Assembly (NCBI GenBank): GCA_017995875.1
Contig: JAGOIB010000006.1
Location: 7,020 to 39,245 of the forward strand
Length of the DNA stretch: 32,226 nucleotides
Direction: 5' to 3'
Source: Saprospiraceae bacterium
GTDB lineage: Bacteria > Bacteroidota > Bacteroidia > Chitinophagales > Saprospiraceae
The stretch's first letter is position 1. Each line of letters opens with the position of its first letter. Below are positions 1 to 7,384 of the stretch, in pieces. A program made the position numbers and the translations under genes. The notes under the pieces were generated by a model. That model was not told the DNA's origin and searched no databases. It was given only the letters and a program-made list of their open reading frames with translations.

Positions 1-1235
1 GCTTCTACCGGATCCAGTCTTGCCGCCTGCCAGGCAGGAATCAATCCTGATAATACGCCGATCACCAATGCAAGTATCATGGCAATAATGATATTTCCTG
101 AAGTCAGATAGATGTCATAATGAAAGGCAACTGTGGCAAGCTTTAATAAGCCATAAACGATCAGCAATCCAATGAATGCACCTATCAGGCATAAGACAAC
201 TGATTCAATTAAAAACTCCAGAAGAATAATAGATTTCCTCGCACCCAATGCTTTCTTTATACCAATAATACTTGTTCGTTCTTTAACAGAAACAAACATG
301 ATATTAGCTACACTAAACATACCAACCAGGATGGAAAACCCACCGATAAAAATACCGACAACATTCATTGTACTGAAGATCGGTTCCAGAAGGTTGGTAA
401 ACATGGACAATTGATTGATCGCGAAGTTTTCCGTCTCCTTTGGTTTTATCTTCCTTTCGCTTCGCAAAATGCCGGTGACTTCGTCCCTTAAATCATCCAG
501 GGACACTCCTTCTTTCGCTTTGATGTTGAGGGACGTCCCCCAGGTGTATCTTGACTTTACATTGACCAGCTTCTTGGCTGAATTAAAACTGATCAGGATC
601 GCTTCATCAAATTGGAAAATATTGATCAGGGTGGTACCTTCTTTCTTCAATACCCCGATCACCTGGAAATCCATTCCCTTAATCTTCATTTTCTTGCCAA
701 TTGGATCGGTCAATCCAAATAATTCATCAGCCAGTACAGCTCCGATAATAGCCCTGTTGGTGCCATTGGCTGATTCAAAAGGAGTAAAAAACCTCCCCTT
801 GGAGAATTCGAAATTGAATATATCATCATAATCGTCGGTAACACCGGCTATAAAGGCTCCTTCTACATTGTTGGAACCAAACTTGACAGTCCTTCCCGGA
901 ACAAAAACAGAAAAGCTAGCCAGATCGGATAGTTTTGTTTTTTTCTTGACGGCCAACAGATCTTCATAGCTTGGCTCCGGCCTTTGCTGATATTTCCACC
1001 AATTCTGGCCGGGATCCTCATTCCAGGGCATTTTGTCTACATATAGGACATCATTTCCCAGTTTTTCAAAGCTCTTACTGACATTATCCTTGAGGGAATC
1101 CACAGCTGAAAGCACTGAAATAATGCAAATGATACCAATACTGATACCTGTCAGGGACAGGAAACTCCTCAGTTTGTTGGCAGACAATTGTTGAAATGCC
1201 TGCACTATACTTTCATAAATGACCTTCAGAAACAT
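1..1235 (-). CDS. MacB/FtsX-type ABC transporter permease, 3' end cut by window edge
   Basis: I translated this frame by hand from the ATG at 1235-1233; it stays open to the window edge (411 codons). Residues about 25-45 form the first membrane helix, with the family signature NKLRSFLSLTGISIGI. A periplasmic MacB-like core domain of about 240 residues follows. Three further helices lie at about 285-312, 331-361 and 374-400. The KERTSIIGIKKALGARKS stretch (about 314-331) and the final IPAWQAARLDPVE are hallmarks of this family, so only a few C-terminal residues are missing. Such permeases pair with a cytoplasmic ATPase and act in lipoprotein, peptide or drug export by mechanotransmission; the substrate cannot be told here. 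The ATPase is not in the window. A TAnnTTTG box ends six bases before the start codon, so the mRNA is probably almost leaderless. It is divergent from queA. Confidence 0.92.
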   Translation of the reverse strand, partial: MFLKVIYESIVQAFQQLSANKLRSFLSLTGISIGIICIISVLSAVDSLKDNVSKSFEKLGNDVLYVDKMPWNEDPGQNWWKYQQRPEPSYEDLLAVKKKTKLSDLASFSVFVPGRTVKFGSNNVEGAFIAGVTDDYDDIFNFEFSKGRFFTPFESANGTNRAIIGAVLADELFGLTDPIGKKMKIKGMDFQVIGVLKKEGTTLINIFQFDEAILISFNSAKKLVNVKSRYTWGTSLNIKAKEGVSLDDLRDEVTGILRSERKIKPKETENFAINQLSMFTNLLEPIFSTMNVVGIFIGGFSILVGMFSVANIMFVSVKERTSIIGIKKALGARKSIILLEFLIESVVLCLIGAFIGLLIVYGLLKLATVAFHYDIYLTSGNIIIAMILALVIGVLSGLIPAWQAARLDPVE

Positions 1236-1241
1236 GGTACT

Positions 1242-1249
1242 CAAATGTA
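1242..1249 (-). promoter_or_regulatory. Predicted -7 box for the MacB-like permease
   Basis: The minus strand reads TACATTTG, an exact match to the Bacteroidota TAnnTTTG consensus. Only six bases separate its last G from the permease ATG, so transcription would start within a few bases of the start codon. I see no clear -33 TTG at the expected spacing. Confidence 0.55.
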
Positions 1250-1397
1250 TAGGTTCTCTCAAATTAGGCCCCGGGTTATTCGATCAAGCCCTCCTTTAGG
1301 ACGACATGTCCGGTCCGGGCAACTCTTTTGGGGTAATTATGTTCTTATCCCCACAAAATAAGCCAATTACATTTCACTTTTTGAGTCCCGTTAATAT

Positions 1398-1405
1398 TAT
1401 CTTTG
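1398..1405 (+). promoter_or_regulatory. Predicted -7 box for queA
   Basis: TATCTTTG matches TAnnTTTG exactly and lies 27 bases before the queA ATG at 1433. The in-frame TTG at 1403 lies inside this box, so it cannot be the start codon of a transcript begun here. The -33 element is weak. Confidence 0.6.
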
Positions 1406-1432
1406 CCGTCCAATTTTTTTATCCAACCAATT

Positions 1433-2497
1433 ATGCGTACAAAACTTTCACAGTTCGCTTTTGAACTTCCGGAAAAACTCATTGCAAAATATCCCGCCAA
1501 AGAAAGGGATGAATCAAGAATGATGGTCATTCACCGGAAGACCGGTTTGATGGAAAACAAAACCTTCAAAGACATCCTTGAATACTTTGATGACGGGGAT
1601 GCCATGATCTTCAACAATACAAAAGTTTTTCCTGCCCGCCTCTACGGCAAAAAGGAAAAAACAGATGCAGAAATTGAAGTATTTCTCCTTCGCGAATTAA
1701 ATTCAAGGGCAAGGCTCTGGGATGTGTTGGTTGATCCCGCCCGAAAAATCCGGGTAGGCAACAAACTCTATTTCCTTGATAAGAAAGGAAATGAAATATT
1801 GGTGGCTGAAGTTGTAGACAATACCACTTCCAGAGGCCGGACTATCCGTTTTCTTTTTGACGGTACAGATGAAGAATTTACATCCCTGCTGCGATCTCAG
1901 GGACAGACACCCCTGCCAAAATATATAAACCGTAAAGCCGAAGAATCCGACAAGGAAAGATATCAGACGATTTATGCTAAAGAAGAAGGCGCAGTAGCTG
2001 CACCAACTGCCGGTTTGCACTTTACGCGTGAATTGATGAAACGCCTTGAAATCAAGGGTGTAAACTTTGCGGAAATAACACTCCACGTTGGATTAGGCAC
2101 CTTCAGGAGCATAGATGTAGAAGATTTGTCCAAACACAAAATGGACGCCGAATATTTCCGCATCACCGAAGAAGCTTCAGAAATTGTAAATGCCTCTAAA
2201 AGAGCAGGCCATAAAGTGTGCGTAGTAGGTACAACCTCTATGCGGGCTATAGAATCTGCCGTCTCCGCATCAGGCTTGCTCAAACCTGCTGAAGGTTGGA
2301 CCAATAAGTTCATTTTTCCACCTTATGATTTTAGTTTGCCGGATGCCATGATCACCAATTTTCATATGCCAAAATCCAGCCTGTTGATTATGGCAGCTGC
2401 ATTTGGAGGATTTGATTTAATCATGGATGCTTACAAAAAAGCCATAAAGGATAAATACAGGTTTTATACCTATGGTGACGCCATGCTGATCCTCTAA
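1433..2497 (+). CDS. queA: S-adenosylmethionine:tRNA ribosyltransferase-isomerase (queuosine synthesis)
   Basis: QueA transfers and isomerises the ribosyl part of SAM onto 7-aminomethyl-7-deazaguanine at the wobble position of GUN tRNAs, giving epoxyqueuosine. The 354-residue length is normal for the family. Recognisable conserved blocks are [15 protein letters not shown] near the N-terminus, [39 protein letters not shown] and [19 protein letters not shown] near the C-terminus. I chose the ATG at 1433, giving an N-terminus [21 protein letters not shown]. An upstream in-frame TTG at 1403 would add ten residues but sits inside the predicted promoter. It appears to be transcribed alone: the next gene has its own promoter, and a hairpin follows the stop. 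Confidence 0.97.
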   Translation: MRTKLSQFAFELPEKLIAKYPAKERDESRMMVIHRKTGLMENKTFKDILEYFDDGDAMIFNNTKVFPARLYGKKEKTDAEIEVFLLRELNSRARLWDVLVDPARKIRVGNKLYFLDKKGNEILVAEVVDNTTSRGRTIRFLFDGTDEEFTSLLRSQGQTPLPKYINRKAEESDKERYQTIYAKEEGAVAAPTAGLHFTRELMKRLEIKGVNFAEITLHVGLGTFRSIDVEDLSKHKMDAEYFRITEEASEIVNASKRAGHKVCVVGTTSMRAIESAVSASGLLKPAEGWTNKFIFPPYDFSLPDAMITNFHMPKSSLLIMAAAFGGFDLIMDAYKKAIKDKYRFYTYGDAMLIL

Positions 2498-2509
2498 TAT
2501 CCTTAAACA

Positions 2510-2532
2510 GAGGGAGCCCATTAAGGCTCCTC
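2510..2532 (+). terminator. Possible terminator hairpin after queA
   Basis: An inverted repeat starting 13 bases after the queA stop pairs GAG-GAGCC with GGCTC-CTC (one bulged G) around the loop CATTAA. It lacks a clear U tract, so it may be an mRNA 3' end structure and not an intrinsic terminator. Confidence 0.4.
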
Positions 2533-2710
2533 ATGACTTCCGTTTTGATTTCGATGATTGACCCGGCAAAGGTTAAACCTTGTCCGGTAAATCATCTTTA
2601 TAGCGTTCAATCCTTACGGTATTTGCGATGAATTGCAGAAGGTTTACATAAAATGCTGATTTTTAATTAGATATAAATCTGTTTTTTGTTAAAAAAAGTT
2701 GAGCATTTAG

Positions 2711-2740
2711 TTGTTCAGCTAAGTAGATTTTTTACTTTTG
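2711..2740 (+). promoter_or_regulatory. Two-part Bacteroidota promoter of the DUF2795 gene
   Basis: This is the most complete promoter in the window: a -33 TTG (2711-2713), a 19-base spacer, then TACTTTTG (2733-2740), matching TAnnTTTG. The predicted start near 2745 leaves a leader of nearly 90 bases before the ATG at 2833. Confidence 0.75.
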
Positions 2741-2832
2741 CAGCAAATCGCACCTGGGGAACTTGATCACCCGGTGTGGCGTTACTGCCATCATTACGAA
2801 TATTTTAATTTCATTCATTAGTTATATACTTC

Positions 2833-3054
2833 ATGTACTGGACACTTGAATTAGCTCATCACCTTGAAGAAGCACCATGGCCGGCAACCCGTGATGAATT
2901 GATCGATTATGCGATTCGCTCCGGAGCACCACTGGAAGTAATCGAAAACCTCCAGGAGATGGAAGACGAAGGAGAACTGTTCGAAAGCATCGAGGATATC
3001 TGGCCGGATTATCCCAGGAAAGATGACTTCCTCTTTAATGAGGATGAGTATTGA
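2833..3054 (+). CDS. DUF2795 family small acidic protein
   Basis: This 73-residue protein is recognised from the Bacteroidota-wide pattern: an N-terminal MYWTLELA, then WPATRDELIDYAIRSGAP, then an acidic tail ending DDFLFNEDEY. DUF2795 members elsewhere are short, mostly helical cytosolic proteins of unknown function. The sequence shows no membrane segment or signal peptide and is rich in Asp and Glu throughout its C-terminal half. It has its own strong two-part promoter and is followed by a near-perfect intrinsic terminator, so it is probably a monocistronic and well-expressed gene. Its role is not known; homologues are conserved enough that the start and frame are secure. Confidence 0.93.
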   Translation: MYWTLELAHHLEEAPWPATRDELIDYAIRSGAPLEVIENLQEMEDEGELFESIEDIWPDYPRKDDFLFNEDEY

Positions 3055-3089
3055 TCCTTCATTGCTGATCTGTAAAGGAATTATACCAT

Positions 3090-3124
3090 AAAAGCCTTGC
3101 CTGACAAATACAGGCAAGGCTTTT
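3090..3124 (+). terminator. Strong intrinsic terminator after the DUF2795 gene
   Basis: Perfect 14-base arms (AAAAGCCTTGCCTG at 3090-3103 and its complement at 3111-3124) flank a 7-base loop, ending in TTTT. It lies 35 bases after the DUF2795 stop. The A-rich 5' arm could also let it work on the minus strand. Confidence 0.9.
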
Positions 3125-3144
3125 CGTTATTTACGAAAATCCTT

Positions 3145-3152
3145 TACGTTTG
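3145..3152 (+). promoter_or_regulatory. Predicted -7 box for cmk
   Basis: TACGTTTG matches TAnnTTTG and ends ten bases before the chosen cmk ATG at 3163, predicting a leader of only about five bases. It lies just after the preceding terminator, which supports a separate transcript. Confidence 0.6.
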
Positions 3153-3162
3153 TACTACTATC

Positions 3163-3861
3163 ATGCCATCAGGACTTCGTAAAATCATCATCGCCATTGA
3201 CGGTTATTCGTCATGTGGCAAAAGCACCCTTGCCAGTGCACTGGCAAAACGCCTACGCTATGTCCACATTGACTCAGGTGCAATGTACAGGGCTATAACA
3301 CTATACTTCAAACGCTTTAGCATCAATCTTGAGGATGATGAGCAGGTAGCTTCAGCGTTGAGAAATATTTCGATCCATCTGAGCTTTGATCATGACACCC
3401 AGATCACCTGGCTCAATCATGAAAATGTAGAAGCGGCCATCCGTGAACCTGAAATCAACCAATTGGTAAGCAATGTCTCAGCTCTATCCGCCGTGCGTAG
3501 AGAAATGGTCGCACAACAACGAAGAATGGGTATTGAAAAAGGTGTGGTGATGGATGGCCGTGATATTGGCACTGTTGTCTTTCCACAAGCAGAGTTGAAG
3601 CTGTTTCTAATTGCTGATCTCGAAGTTAGAGTCGAACGACGTTGGCTGGAATTGAAAAACAAAGGCATCGACATCAGCCATGAAGAAGTGAAAGCAAATC
3701 TATTGCTGAGAGATCATATTGATTCAACGCGTGAAGATTCCCCCCTAAAGCAGGCATCAGATGCAACAGTGATCGATACCAGTTACCTTACACCAAAGGA
3801 ACAATTGCAAATGGCCGTTGACCTCGCAAGATCCATTATCGGCGTTCGCGAAGACGTCTAA
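3163..3861 (+). CDS. cmk: (d)CMP kinase (cytidylate kinase)
   Basis: Cmk phosphorylates CMP and dCMP with ATP in pyrimidine salvage and DNA precursor supply. The 232-residue product has the P-loop in IAIDGYSSCGKST, the substrate motif IDSGAMYRAITLYF, and the family hallmark MDGRDIGTVVFPQAELKLFL in the middle, followed by the Arg-rich lid (RVERRWLEL) and LLLRDHIDSTREDSPL. I chose ATG 3163. The longer in-frame TTG at 3097 lies inside the preceding terminator hairpin and upstream of the predicted promoter, so it is unlikely. It converges with the BatE-like gene, with only 16 bases between the stops and no evident shared terminator. Confidence 0.96.
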   Translation: MPSGLRKIIIAIDGYSSCGKSTLASALAKRLRYVHIDSGAMYRAITLYFKRFSINLEDDEQVASALRNISIHLSFDHDTQITWLNHENVEAAIREPEINQLVSNVSALSAVRREMVAQQRRMGIEKGVVMDGRDIGTVVFPQAELKLFLIADLEVRVERRWLELKNKGIDISHEEVKANLLLRDHIDSTREDSPLKQASDATVIDTSYLTPKEQLQMAVDLARSIIGVREDV

Positions 3862-3877
3862 AAAATAGTATCAGGGG

Positions 3878-4672
3878 TCATTTACCTTTTGCAGGTGCTA
3901 CCCCATCGATCTTAATCAATTCGAACGACTCACTTTTCACCCATCCTTCGTCGAGGTTTAAGAGGCGAACCTGATGCCATTCTCCTATTTGATCCGACAT
4001 GATAACCTTTTCACCGGGATAAATGGTCCTCAATGAAGGGCTATCATCTGAGGGCGCTTGTCTGAATACACATTCAGCAACAACAACAGCTTCATCTGTA
4101 CGGTAAAGCTGCCGGTAAGAAAGCCATGCACATGAAAGAAAGAGTATCCCAGCTGCAAGCAAAATCAAAACCTTCCTTCTTTCAGTCCCCTGGTTCCTCC
4201 ACGCGTTGTTCTTATCTTTTGTTATCCAAACAAGTAATAATAAAATAATGGTTAATCCAATTATTGCCCAATATCCGGGCCGTAAAAAAGACAATGTCGT
4301 TTTAATCCATCTGGAGAGAAAAAATGTTGGAACAGGTATAACTGCACTTTCTATTTTCTTTCGCTCCAGCACTATTGCTTCAAGTATTCTTTTGTCTGCA
4401 GGTTTGAATCGAAGTGCTTTTTCAAAAGCCAGGACAGCCTTCGGCGTCTGTCCAAGCAAAGATTCTGCAACACCTATGTTATAATAAATACCTGCGCCAA
4501 CATTTCCATCCTGGACCAAACCATACCATACATCCAATGCTTCCTTGTACTGTTTATGCTGAAACAATTGAGCGGCTTCATCCTTAGGATTGGTAGCGGT
4601 AGCCACTCCAATAAAAGCCAACCAGCATACAATAAAAGTCAATAGGCTGCTGAGCCGAATTACCTGTTTCAT
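3878..4672 (-). CDS. BatE-like TPR / SH3-domain membrane protein
   Basis: The 264-residue protein has an N-terminal hydrophobic signal segment (about 8-25), TPR-like helices at about 30-105 (including the GIYYNIGVAESLLGQTPKAV repeat), two membrane helices at about 134-151 and 167-186, and an SH3-like beta domain at about 195-253 (with GEWHQVRLLNLDEGWVKS). This order matches BatE, the last member of the Bacteroidota Bat (aerotolerance) cluster, but no BatA, BatB, BatC or MoxR-type gene is in the window. It instead overlaps the OstA-like gene upstream by four bases (ATGA), so the two are translationally coupled. A role in envelope assembly or stress is likely by context, not shown. Family assignment rests on architecture. 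Confidence 0.8.
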   Translation of the reverse strand: MKQVIRLSSLLTFIVCWLAFIGVATATNPKDEAAQLFQHKQYKEALDVWYGLVQDGNVGAGIYYNIGVAESLLGQTPKAVLAFEKALRFKPADKRILEAIVLERKKIESAVIPVPTFFLSRWIKTTLSFLRPGYWAIIGLTIILLLLVWITKDKNNAWRNQGTERRKVLILLAAGILFLSCAWLSYRQLYRTDEAVVVAECVFRQAPSDDSPSLRTIYPGEKVIMSDQIGEWHQVRLLNLDEGWVKSESFELIKIDGVAPAKGK

Positions 4673-6525
4673 TTCAGTAAATCATTAACAGTGAGAGGCC
4701 GCTCCGTTGCACGCCAATGGAATCCTTCCAAACGCAAAGCATCATGATCAACATCTGACATAGGCATCATACTGGAGGCATTATCCCCATAATACTTGAG
4801 GACATGAATCTGCCCTTGCAAAAAAGTGAAATACATTTTGCTACAAATGGTTTTATTGACGCCTATAAAGGCATCGTGATCATCCCGGGTGTAATAAATG
4901 GATTCGGCATTACCTGTTACCCACATATCCTTTATTTCACTACTGTCAAAATGCGCAATGATCGATTTCCCCTTGATCTGGTCATAGTATTGCCCGTACA
5001 ATTCTGAAATAATCAACGCTTTCTGGGTCAATATAATATCATCAATCGTGTTATTCCGAATCGACATCTCGATAGTGTCTGCACTAAATTGAGTTGTATC
5101 AGCCCACAATACCGGTTGTCCGAAAAAACTAAACAAGCTGTCACGCGAATTAAAAGAAAGGGAGTCAGCCACCCCCGCCATATCTGATTTATAAAGACGC
5201 ACATCATGGTAAGCGCGGATGATCCTGAAGGTATCCTGCGTATCTGATGAATCCTTTTGTGTTTCCATATTCAAGGTATCAGCAGCGATGTATAAAGTGT
5301 CCCCATCCACCAATGTAAAAAAAAGAGAGCGGTTTAATCCATAAGCCAGTACATAGTCAGCACTATTCGTAACATCCATGGTGTCTGTGAAAATACCAAC
5401 GTTGTTGGTGGTATCTCTCCACATCACATTACCACTAAACTTTCCAATACCGGTGCTCTGATCAAAATCCGAATTATCAAACTCCATCTGCATCGCACCA
5501 TCAACCACAGTGCCTCTGCCTTTAGTAGTCACCTGGTCGGTTTTTTCATTGTAAAAAATCTCGGGACTATTAACAGTCCTGGTACTGTCTGAATACCTGG
5601 CTGGTGCTCCATAGATCCATGTCTCCCCGGTTTTTTCAAAATATCGAAGCGTGGAAGCGTCTATCCTTTTGTCATTTTCTTCTACCAACACATTTCCGAT
5701 CATAATTACTTCCTTATCCGTGGCCATATAACGAATAGTATCCGCAGTAGCCTTTTTCTGGTCCCCTGCATACTGCGCATGACTATTAAACTCAGCAGTT
5801 TCAGTAATCAGATCGTAAAACCCGGACTCACAATAAATCTTCGCAGCCGGTGTATAAATGTTGGTAGGCCCTGTAAATAATACTTTAGATTCAGCCCCAT
5901 TATATCTCATAGAGTCCGCTGCAAGGTTGAATTCAGGATGAAGCACCACCACACTGTCTTTAAAGACTACCTCCTCTCCATCTGCATAGTATATTCCTCG
6001 CTTGGATGAAACCTGAAGGGATTTGTCGATCATGATACCTCCCTGGGTATATTCACCATACCGTTCTCCTAGGTGGTAGATCAGGTCTTTAGTCCATAAT
6101 TGCTTAGTTCCCTGTTCAAGTGTAACCTCACCTTTTAAATCAGCAATATCTGTTTCCTTAAAGTAATACAACGTATCTGTAAAGACATTGAGCGAATCAC
6201 CTTGCTGGATCACTACATCCCCATAGGCAAAGATCCTGTCTTCACCAAAAATCACAGCTGAATCTGCATAGATATATGTGCTATCAATTCTCAATTGCAA
6301 TCCCTGTGATATCCATTTAACCGGCTCAATTCCTTCCTTGTCTTCGATTAACTTTCCAAAATGGTCAATGAGGATCATTCTGTTTTTTGCAGTATCTGGC
6401 TGGGACTCCTGCTGACGAACCTGACCAATGGATATAAAAGGCAGCAGGATGATCATCCAGGAAAAGATAAGTTTTACAGGAAACCCGCTATTTTTCATAT
6501 CAGTATATGTAAACGGCTTTCTCAT
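4669..6525 (-). CDS. OstA-like (LptA/LptD N-domain family) envelope protein
   Basis: A signal peptide near the N-terminus (hydrophobic LIFSWMIILLPFISIGQ) is followed by about 570 residues of repetitive beta structure with short recurring units such as ADSAVIFGEDRIFAYGDVVI, typical of the OstA/LptA beta-jellyroll. In Gram-negatives this fold carries lipopolysaccharide across the periplasm or forms the periplasmic part of LptD; no C-terminal LptD barrel is present here. At 618 residues it is longer than classical LptA and resembles OstA-like proteins of Bacteroidota. ATG 6525 was kept, but a second ATG at 6498 puts the signal peptide at the very N-terminus and is equally possible. The TAGCTTTG box upstream and the ATGA overlap with the BatE-like gene indicate a two-gene operon. 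Confidence 0.85.
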   Translation of the reverse strand: MRKPFTYTDMKNSGFPVKLIFSWMIILLPFISIGQVRQQESQPDTAKNRMILIDHFGKLIEDKEGIEPVKWISQGLQLRIDSTYIYADSAVIFGEDRIFAYGDVVIQQGDSLNVFTDTLYYFKETDIADLKGEVTLEQGTKQLWTKDLIYHLGERYGEYTQGGIMIDKSLQVSSKRGIYYADGEEVVFKDSVVVLHPEFNLAADSMRYNGAESKVLFTGPTNIYTPAAKIYCESGFYDLITETAEFNSHAQYAGDQKKATADTIRYMATDKEVIMIGNVLVEENDKRIDASTLRYFEKTGETWIYGAPARYSDSTRTVNSPEIFYNEKTDQVTTKGRGTVVDGAMQMEFDNSDFDQSTGIGKFSGNVMWRDTTNNVGIFTDTMDVTNSADYVLAYGLNRSLFFTLVDGDTLYIAADTLNMETQKDSSDTQDTFRIIRAYHDVRLYKSDMAGVADSLSFNSRDSLFSFFGQPVLWADTTQFSADTIEMSIRNNTIDDIILTQKALIISELYGQYYDQIKGKSIIAHFDSSEIKDMWVTGNAESIYYTRDDHDAFIGVNKTICSKMYFTFLQGQIHVLKYYGDNASSMMPMSDVDHDALRLEGFHWRATERPLTVNDLLK

Positions 6526-6592
6526 CCTTACTGTTGCGAAAATGGTATCGCCAAAAAGATTGATCTCCGGGAAAACTAAGGTCTTGATTCAT

Positions 6593-6600
6593 CAAAGCTA
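6593..6600 (-). promoter_or_regulatory. Predicted -7 box for the OstA-like/BatE-like operon
   Basis: The minus strand reads TAGCTTTG, an exact TAnnTTTG match. The predicted start near 6588 gives a leader of about 60 bases to ATG 6525. The palindrome at 6609-6631 lies where the -33 element should be. Confidence 0.55.
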
Positions 6601-6608
6601 AAAGTTAG

Positions 6609-6631
6609 ATTTCCATATGGGTAATGGAAAT
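6609..6631. repeat. 8-bp-arm palindrome upstream of the OstA-like promoter
   Basis: ATTTCCAT and ATGGAAAT flank the 7-base spacer ATGGGTA. It is centred about 32 bases upstream of the predicted transcript start and also 34 bases beyond the DUF4293 stop. It could be an operator or a weak 3'-end hairpin; its AU-rich stem makes a strong terminator less likely. Confidence 0.5.
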
Positions 6632-6653
6632 TACAGATGACTCCCCATAATTT

Positions 6654-7091
6654 TCAACGAAGCCTGTCCATGGATTTTACCAACTGGTCATCTTTACGGA
6701 TATAATGATTGGCAAGGAGTACAAGCAGGACAGAAAGCAATGGGATAAACATGCCCCACTGATCATGTATTTGTGCCGTCCTATCCTGATTGACAGTATC
6801 ATTGTTGAGCAATAGGAAGGAAACCAAAGGAAGTACAATAGACATTAGTATCACCCCATACCCAAGCTTAATTTGAAGCTTACGATTATTGTAAAGAAAA
6901 ATAGTAATCAGAGCAATTGCAATTCCAAAAATGACCAATCCCAGAAGTGCTAGGTGGTCTTGTATGGTGTAAACCTGATCTGCTAAGAATTGGGCAGTTG
7001 GTTTGTCACTTGTAGCCATTGGAGCTTTGAATAGAATGGCAAAACAAGCCGCAGCTAAAAAAAGGAAAAGAGTTTGAATGCGTTGTATCAT
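6654..7091 (-). CDS. DUF4293 four-helix membrane protein
   Basis: The 145-residue protein starts with the family-typical MIQRIQTLFLFLAAACFAIL and has four hydrophobic helices, at about 5-22, 46-66, 75-95 and 112-130, with a hydrophilic stretch after the first (about 25-43). The C-terminal tail is charged (IRKDDQLVKSMDRLR). DUF4293 proteins occur in Bacteroidota and have no known biochemical role; I recognise the family from its start and topology only. No exact TAnnTTTG box is visible just upstream, and the region before it contains the tRNA-Ser 3' hairpins. It is separated by 128 bases from the OstA-like gene and is probably not in that operon. Confidence 0.85.
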   Translation of the reverse strand: MIQRIQTLFLFLAAACFAILFKAPMATSDKPTAQFLADQVYTIQDHLALLGLVIFGIAIALITIFLYNNRKLQIKLGYGVILMSIVLPLVSFLLLNNDTVNQDRTAQIHDQWGMFIPLLSVLLVLLANHYIRKDDQLVKSMDRLR

Positions 7092-7198
7092 GAATCTGAC
7101 TAAACTAGTTAAGTAGACGGCATTGGTCTCACTGCAGGAATACCAATTTTCCTGAATCCAACGGATTACTTCCGCTGAAGCTTGTCTCCAAATTTAAA

Positions 7199-7245
7199 GC
7201 GGATTTTATCCGCCGAAGCTCGCCCTTTACGGCGAGCGAAGGCGG
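7199..7245. repeat. Compound palindrome abutting the tRNA-Ser 3' end
   Basis: Two inverted repeats lie back to back: GCGGAT-TTT-ATCCGC (7199-7213) and GCTCGCC-CTTTAC-GGCGAGC (7218-7237). The second extends outward through a symmetric GAA/GAA loop to CCGCC (7210-7214) and GGCGG (7241-7245), overlapping the first repeat, the tRNA discriminator and the end of the acceptor stem. A partial copy (TCCGCTGAAGCTTG, near 7171-7184) lies about 40 bases away. On the minus strand the second stem is followed by the first and then TTTAAATTT, so it could terminate tRNA transcription. Its form also resembles REP/MITE-like intergenic palindromes. Confidence 0.7.
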
Positions 7246-7330
7246 AGAGTTAGGGATTCGAACCCTAGAGACCCTTTTGGAGCCTACACACTTTCCAGGC
7301 GTGCGCCTTCGACCACTCGGCCAACTCTCC
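7243..7330 (-). tRNA. tRNA-Ser (anticodon GGA)
   Basis: The minus strand folds as a class II tRNA: acceptor GGAGAGT/ACTCTCC, D arm GCC/GGC, anticodon stem CACGC/GTGTG around the loop CTGGAAA (anticodon GGA at 7294-7296), a long serine-type variable arm, and T arm TAGGG/CCCTA around TTCGAAT. The discriminator is G, as expected for serine. The next bases are CCT, so the CCA end is not encoded. It reads UCC and UCU codons. A TAnnTTTG box lies about 47 bases upstream, overlapping the tatD stop. Confidence 0.97.
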
Positions 7331-7376
7331 ATTCCCTTTCAGCCTTCATCTCGTCAGAATCCAGCTTAGGGGACTG

Positions 7377-7384
7377 CAAATTTA
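7377..7384 (-). promoter_or_regulatory. Predicted -7 box for tRNA-Ser
   Basis: The minus strand reads TAAATTTG, an exact TAnnTTTG match that includes the stop codon of tatD. The predicted start near 7372 lies about 42 bases before the mature tRNA 5' end, leaving a leader for RNase P to remove. Confidence 0.5.

Larger units (their letters stand above)
2498..2832. other. Intergenic region with hairpins and one promoter
   Basis: No gene is supported in these 335 bases. They hold the queA downstream hairpin, a second imperfect hairpin at 2561-2588 (ACC.CGG arms closing on AAGGT/ACCTT around TAA), an AT-rich stretch, and the promoter for the DUF2795 gene with a 90-base leader. Within the leader, 2751-2759 and 2768-2776 can pair at seven of nine positions, giving a possible leader stem. 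Confidence 0.5.

Noticed and set aside
172..831. Plus-strand frames over the permease gene
   Set aside because: The minus strand encodes an intact permease with clear family motifs; these frames are its antisense shadow.
1403..1432. TTG start for queA ten codons upstream
   Set aside because: The TTG is inside the predicted -7 promoter box, and the added residues are not like family N-termini.
3097..3162. TTG start for cmk 22 codons upstream
   Set aside because: It falls in the 14-base-arm terminator of the previous gene and before the promoter box; the ATG at 3163 gives a normal Cmk N-terminus.
7129..7332. A 67-codon minus-strand frame across the tRNA-Ser region
   Set aside because: It reads through the tRNA gene and hairpins and has no protein-like features.
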